A DNA stretch of 63,852 nucleotides from Gilliamella sp. Pas-s25 (GTDB taxonomy: Bacteria > Pseudomonadota > Gammaproteobacteria > Enterobacterales > Orbaceae), in assembly GCF_009795885.1 (NCBI RefSeq), contig NZ_WTEV01000016.1, positions 1-63,852 of the forward strand, written 5' to 3'. Positions within the stretch are counted from its first letter, which is position 1; each line of letters opens with the position of its first letter. Under the pieces are notes generated by a model that was not told the DNA's origin, ran no database searches, and was given only the letters and a program-made list of their open reading frames with translations. The position numbers and the translations under genes are program-made. Of this stretch, positions 60,432-63,852 are shown in pieces.

Positions 60432-61366
60432 GGCAAGACCATAAATTAATTGCAGAATGTGCCGATAACGATAAATTCTGGCGAAGTTATATTTATGAAC
60501 CCGACAGCCACCGCCCCCTTGCCCAAATCCTTGGAAAAGCAGGACAGTCAGAAAAGTTAAAAACCTACTGGTATCAAAATAACTACTTAGGCACTCCTCA
60601 TCGCCTTACAGACAGCCTTGGCGACACTGTCTATGAATGCGAATACAGCGCCTATGGCGAAATCACCTATGAACACTGGCCACAAGCTGAAAATAATATT
60701 AAACCCATCAATCCCCTCAGATTTCAGGGACAATATTTTGATGAGGAGACAGGTTTACATTATAATATTAATCGCTATTACGACCCATTTACAGGCAGAT
60801 ATATCACCCAAGATCCGCTTGGTATACTAGGTGGATTAAATAGTTACCAATATGCCGGTAGTGATCCTATAAATTGGGTTGATCCGTTAGGATTAATTAA
60901 GATTGAAAATAATGGGTTTGAAGGAATTGCTGGAAAAAAGGTTAATGATACAGCCGCTGAAACAATAGAAGGTTTAGATAGACCAGTTAGACTACCAAAT
61001 GCTGACTTTCCTCCTAATCAAACTGTAACTGATGCCCTTAAAAGTGATAAATTTAAAAATATGGCAAAATGTAGTGGTCTGGATTGCTCTGAAATTGCAG
61101 AAAAACTTCTAAATATTGCTGATGGTAGAGGAAAAATTATTGAAGTTCGCCCCAAAAATAAAGGTCAATTGAATGTTTTTGAAAATGGAAGAATTGAAAT
61201 TGATCAATATTATCACCAAGTTTATACCGATAATAAATACATTTATGACATTCGTTTGTCATCACAACCAATACCAAAGGGCGACTGGAAAAAACACATA
61301 AAAGCGATCAATCCTGATGGAGTTATAATTTCTAATAAATTATATGGTTTAAAGGGGAAAAAATAA
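60368..61366 (+). CDS. Orphan Rhs tip with papain-like toxin domain
   Basis: The frame opens at a TTG inside the hairpin element without a clear ribosome-binding site. From residue 22 (WQDHKLIAEC) it follows the Rhs core to WVDPLGL (about residue 176). The last 157 residues form a toxin tip unrelated to that of the main Rhs. It shows GLDCSEIAEKLLNIADGRG, YYHQVYTDNKYIYDIRLSS and DWKKHIKAINPDGV. The Cys, His and Asp spacing resembles papain-fold deamidase/peptidase toxins. It is probably silent until recombined onto the main rhs gene. Confidence 0.75.
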   Translation: MRLTLAGPTLKRCSNLFQTNLWQDHKLIAECADNDKFWRSYIYEPDSHRPLAQILGKAGQSEKLKTYWYQNNYLGTPHRLTDSLGDTVYECEYSAYGEITYEHWPQAENNIKPINPLRFQGQYFDEETGLHYNINRYYDPFTGRYITQDPLGILGGLNSYQYAGSDPINWVDPLGLIKIENNGFEGIAGKKVNDTAAETIEGLDRPVRLPNADFPPNQTVTDALKSDKFKNMAKCSGLDCSEIAEKLLNIADGRGKIIEVRPKNKGQLNVFENGRIEIDQYYHQVYTDNKYIYDIRLSSQPIPKGDWKKHIKAINPDGVIISNKLYGLKGKK

Positions 61367-61367
61367 T

Positions 61368-61814
61368 ATGTCTATATATAAAATATCCGATAGTGAAGGT
61401 GAATTATTAAATATAATTGAAGAGGTTAGTCCTCTTGAGTGGAGACGCTATAATCAGAAATATCCACAGATAAGAATTAATAATCGATTAGAAAAAAAAG
61501 ACTGTTCAAATATACCTCCATTTGTCGCATTTCGGTTTGAAAATGAATCGGAAGAAATTATTAATAAATTAAAATTTCTTATAAATAACTATCGTGGTTT
61601 TATTAAATGGGAACTTCATAAACATAAACGAGAACCATTACAGGGAACTAACTGGGTTATAAGACCATTAAGAGTTAAGGAAGTAACAGCTTTAGCTGAA
61701 AAGAATGGATTAGCATCTGAAGAGTATTTAGCAAAATATGAACCAGAGTTTGGCCCAATTGCATTTGATGATCTTAATGCTTTAACACAATACATCGCAG
61801 ACAATTTAAAATAA
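61368..61814 (+). CDS. Immunity protein for the papain-like Rhs tip (predicted)
   Basis: The 148-aa protein begins 1 bp after the toxin-tip stop. It is soluble, has no signal peptide and belongs to no family I can name (VSPLEWRRYNQKYPQIRI, IPPFVAFRFENESEEI, IAFDDLNALTQYIADN). The call rests on position and size. Confidence 0.65.
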   Translation: MSIYKISDSEGELLNIIEEVSPLEWRRYNQKYPQIRINNRLEKKDCSNIPPFVAFRFENESEEIINKLKFLINNYRGFIKWELHKHKREPLQGTNWVIRPLRVKEVTALAEKNGLASEEYLAKYEPEFGPIAFDDLNALTQYIADNLK

Positions 61815-61889
61815 TTTTATTAAATCTTCTTACCAAGCGATTGTGAACATTATTTTAAGTGTAATTTCTGCATTTAAGGGGAAATAAAT

Positions 61890-62279
61890 ATGCTAAGATT
61901 AGAAAAAAAGAGTGAGGCTATTGGCATTAATTTTGTATATTATTGTTTACTATCTGGTGCCATCAATATGGATGAAGTCAATCGTTGGGCCGAAAAAGTC
62001 ATTGGCGAAAATGAAGTAAGTGATTTACCCGATTATATTTTTGATTTGATTGATTTTAAAGGAGAAGTAACAGAATTACGAAGATTGATCGGTTTGTTTC
62101 CTTCTTGGGAGTGCACAAAAGCGCAAGATAGGGCTATTTATGGTATAAGAGTAAGGAGAGGTCGAAAGTTACGCAAAGACGATGTATCTTTTAATGAAGA
62201 ACAAGCATTAGAAGCCTTAAAAAAACACCCAGAAATCGAAAAATTATTTAGGGAAACATTCCCTTTTATCGATCTTTAA
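61890..62279 (+). CDS. Immunity-type protein, WHH-linked family, copy 2
   Basis: The 129-aa protein is nearly identical to copy 1 (Asn/Lys change near residue 7 and Asn/Asp near residue 29), so the duplication is recent. It is preceded by AAGGGGAAATAAAT, the remnant of the WHH-toxin end. The 75 bp before it contain no gene. It is followed by array repeat copy B. Confidence 0.7.
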   Translation: MLRLEKKSEAIGINFVYYCLLSGAINMDEVNRWAEKVIGENEVSDLPDYIFDLIDFKGEVTELRRLIGLFPSWECTKAQDRAIYGIRVRRGRKLRKDDVSFNEEQALEALKKHPEIEKLFRETFPFIDL

Positions 62280-62414
62280 TCATTTTATCCATCAGATTAT
62301 ATCGCTACTATAAAAAGAATGGTTAGGATGTTCGCTGGGATGATAAGCAGAAAAGAGTTATCTACTTTTCTGCTTTTTTATGCAAACTTAAAAATACAGT
62401 ATTGTGGCATTACA
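62280..62414 (+). repeat. Array repeat with terminator, copy B
   Basis: This is the second copy of the array repeat. The terminator stem is at 62346-62355 with 62365-62374, followed by six T. A few substitutions separate it from copy A. Confidence 0.9.
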
Positions 62415-62574
62415 GGCAACCGCCTGACCTTTTTTAGTGACAAACACTTTGACTATAACCGCTTTGGTAACCTTATTGTCGAAAAACGCGGAAAATAGAA
62501 TGCAATTGGTTCCAAAGGACGCACATTTACAGACAGGCCATATAGGTGGCGAAGCATTATCTAAGGGGAAATAA
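62415..62574 (+). pseudogene. Rhs fragment fused to a WHH-toxin tail (module 3)
   Basis: About 80 bp of Rhs core (RLTFFSDKHFDYNRFGNLIVEKRGK, then a stop) are joined out of frame to the last 75 bp of a WHH nuclease gene (in its own frame MQLVPKDAHLQTGHIGGE to the stop at 62574). The CGCGG at the junction occurs in both parents, suggesting a microhomology deletion. The catalytic WHH part is lost. Confidence 0.8.
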
Positions 62575-62576
62575 AT

Positions 62577-62963
62577 ATGTTAGGATTAGTAAAAGGCAAT
62601 GATCAGACTATTGGTTTTGTATATGTTTGTTTATTATCTGGCGTTATCAATATGGATGAGGTCAATCGTTGGGCAGAAAAAGTCATTGGCGAAAATGAAG
62701 TAAGTGATTTACCGGATTATATTTTTGATGTAATTGATTTTAAAGGAATAGTTACTGAGTTAGAACGCTTGATCGGATTTTTTCCTTCTTGGAAGTGCAC
62801 AAAAGAGCAAGATAGAGCTGTTTATGGTATAAGAGTAAGAAGAGGTCGAAAGTTACGCAAAGACGATGTATCTTTTAATGAAGAACAAGCATTAGAAGCC
62901 TTAAAAAAACACCCAGAAATCGAAAAATTATTTAGAGAAACATTCCCATTTGTCGATTTTTAA
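62577..62963 (+). CDS. Immunity-type protein, WHH-linked family, copy 3
   Basis: The 128-aa protein starts 2 bp after the WHH-tail stop. Its N-terminus differs from copies 1 and 2 (MLGLVKGNDQTIGFVYVC), while the C-terminal 35 residues are almost identical. This pattern suggests gene conversion or recombination in the 3' part of the gene. Confidence 0.7.
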   Translation: MLGLVKGNDQTIGFVYVCLLSGVINMDEVNRWAEKVIGENEVSDLPDYIFDVIDFKGIVTELERLIGFFPSWKCTKEQDRAVYGIRVRRGRKLRKDDVSFNEEQALEALKKHPEIEKLFRETFPFVDF

Positions 62964-63099
62964 TCTTTTTATTCATCAGCTTATATCGCTACTATAAGAA
63001 GAATGGTTAGGATGTTCGCTAGGATGATAAGCAGAAAAGAGTTATCTACTTTTCTGCTTTTTTTATGCAAACTTAAAAATACAGTATTGTGGCATTACA
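62964..63099 (+). repeat. Array repeat with terminator, copy C
   Basis: This is the third copy of the array repeat. The terminator stem is at 63030-63039 with 63049-63058, followed by a T run to 63064. It is nearly identical to copy A. Confidence 0.9.
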
Positions 63100-63351
63100 G
63101 GCAACCGCCTGACCTTTTTTAGTGACAAACACTTTGACTATAACCGCTTTGGTAATCTGATTGTCGAGGGAGAAATAAATCCCGGGATATTTACACCAGA
63201 GCAGTTAAACGCAATTAATGCCGGTAAACCTAAAATACCTGGTTATACTTGGCATCATCATCAACATCGCGGTAGAATGCAATTGGTTCCAGAGGACGCA
63301 CATTTACAGACAGGCCATATAGGTGGCGAAGCATTATCTAAGGGGAAATAA
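63100..63351 (+). pseudogene. Rhs fragment fused in frame to a WHH nuclease tip (module 4)
   Basis: A continuous frame without a start codon runs from Rhs core (RLTFFSDKHFDYNRFGNLIVE) into a toxin tip. The tip contains NPGIFTPEQLNAINAGKPKI, then GYTWHHHQHRGRMQLVPED and HLQTGHIGGEA, the signature of the WHH group of HNH/Endo VII nucleases. The Rhs core through DPLGL is missing, so the join is a deletion product. As it stands it has no promoter or start and lies behind a terminator. It could serve as a donor for recombination. Confidence 0.8.
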
Positions 63352-63353
63352 AT

Positions 63354-63746
63354 ATGTTGGAGTTAAAAAATGATAAAGCAATTGGTTTTGTATATTATTG
63401 TTTACTATGTGGTGCCATCAATATGGATGAGATCAATCGTTGGGCTGAAAAAGTCATTGGCGAAAATGAAGTAAGCGATTTACCCGATTATATTTTTGAT
63501 TTAATTGATTTCAAAGGGTCTGTTAGAGAGCTGGAAAGATTAATCGGTTTGTTTTCTCGATTTTTTATTCACTGGAGATGCACAAAAGCGCAAAATAGGG
63601 CTATTTATGGCATAGCGGTAAAAAGAGGGGAAAAATTGTCTCAAGACGATGTATCTTTTAATGAAGAACAAGCACTAAAAGCCTTAAAAAAACACCCAGA
63701 AATCGAAAAATTATTTAGAGAAACATTCCCATTTATCGATTTTTAA
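63354..63746 (+). CDS. Immunity-type protein, WHH-linked family, copy 4
   Basis: The 130-aa protein starts 2 bp after the WHH nuclease tip, the best evidence that this family is the WHH immunity protein. It is the most diverged copy in the middle (FKGSVRELERLIGLFSRFFIHW; KRGEKLSQ), with a three-residue insertion and the shared C-terminal EEQALKALKKHPEIEKLF. Confidence 0.75.
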   Translation: MLELKNDKAIGFVYYCLLCGAINMDEINRWAEKVIGENEVSDLPDYIFDLIDFKGSVRELERLIGLFSRFFIHWRCTKAQNRAIYGIAVKRGEKLSQDDVSFNEEQALKALKKHPEIEKLFRETFPFIDF

Positions 63747-63852
63747 TCTTTTTATTCATCAGCTTATATCGCTACTATAAAAAGAATGGTTAGGATGTTC
63801 GCTAAGATGATAAGCAGAAAAGAGTTATCTACTTTTCTGCTTTTTTTATGCA
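63747..63852 (+). repeat. Array repeat with terminator, copy D (cut by window end)
   Basis: This is the fourth copy of the array repeat, with its terminator at 63813-63847. The window ends 5 bp later, so the Rhs array probably continues to the right. Confidence 0.85.

Noticed and set aside
60618-60830. Plus-strand 70-aa frame inside the orphan Rhs tip, also present at 58429-58632 in the main rhs gene
   Set aside because: It is an out-of-frame reading of the duplicated Rhs core; its occurrence in both places only reflects the DNA duplication.
59987-63852. A CRISPR array, suggested by the regularly recurring repeats
   Set aside because: The repeats are about 135 bp, contain a terminator, and are separated by immunity genes and Rhs fragments rather than short spacers.

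Overview
The window is AT-rich gammaproteobacterial chromosome. Gene order matches enteric bacteria over long blocks: gmhB/metNIQ/trmO, hslRO, greA/yhbY/rlmE/ftsH/folP, yfgJ-der-bamB-yfgM-hisS-ispG-rodZ, pdxY-tyrS, and rplU-rpmA-yhbE-obgE. The low GC, the protein sequences, an srf locus and a polymorphic Rhs array together suggest an insect-gut Orbaceae bacterium (Gilliamella-like). That genus assignment is inference from recall, not a database result.

Layout. (1) 1-12406 is housekeeping: a ribosomal RNA P1 promoter leaving the left edge, heptose phosphatase gmhB, the MetJ-controlled methionine importer metNIQ, trmO, hslO/hslR, a YicH-like AsmA protein, greA with a leader terminator, yhbY, rlmE-ftsH and folP. 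Synteny breaks after folP: the usual next gene, glmM, is missing and a decayed IS3-type element (about 12610-13174) follows. (2) 13190-31275 is an 18 kb gene cluster, all on the minus strand, headed by srfA-srfB-srfC. It continues with a membrane-anchored protein, a secreted von Willebrand A (vWA) protein, an ABC ATPase and FtsX-type permease, a secreted formylglycine-enzyme-like protein lacking the catalytic cysteines, two coiled-coil lipoproteins and two paralogous membrane-anchored vWA proteins. I read it as one envelope-spanning machine: an Hsp70/actin-like ATPase (SrfB) and dynamin-like GTPase (SrfC) in the cytoplasm, a LolCDE/MacB-like ABC unit in the inner membrane, and periplasmic vWA, FGE-like and lipoprotein parts. 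This is the strongest candidate for an undescribed system. (3) 31559-49845 is housekeeping again: gss, ybeD, adk, yfgJ, der, bamB, yfgM, hisS, ispG, a short rodZ, pdxY, tyrS, putP, nth, smrB, obgE, yhbE, rpmA and rplU. Between smrB and obgE lies an unannotated small RNA that I recognise as RyhB: it has the core seed sequence, a Fur box over its promoter and an intrinsic terminator. (4) 50076-52541 is a NarX/NarQ-type sensor kinase with a NarL/NarP-type regulator. (5) 52732-63852 is a polymorphic-toxin island: a decayed DUF4272 gene, a DUF4123 adaptor, an unknown protein, a full-length Rhs protein with its immunity gene, and an array of displaced Rhs tips. The array holds a papain-like toxin tip with immunity gene, WHH-nuclease tails, and four paralogous immunity genes each followed by the same terminator repeat. 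The array runs off the right edge.

How the parts work together. metNIQ forms a complete D/L-methionine ABC importer. hslR/hslO act in 50S rescue and redox-regulated chaperoning. rlmE/ftsH couple rRNA methylation to membrane proteolysis. yfgM/bamB serve outer-membrane protein biogenesis. RyhB would repress iron-using genes when Fur is inactive. The Rhs island is an interbacterial competition locus, probably served by a type VI secretion system encoded elsewhere, with an archive of old toxin tips and immunity genes.
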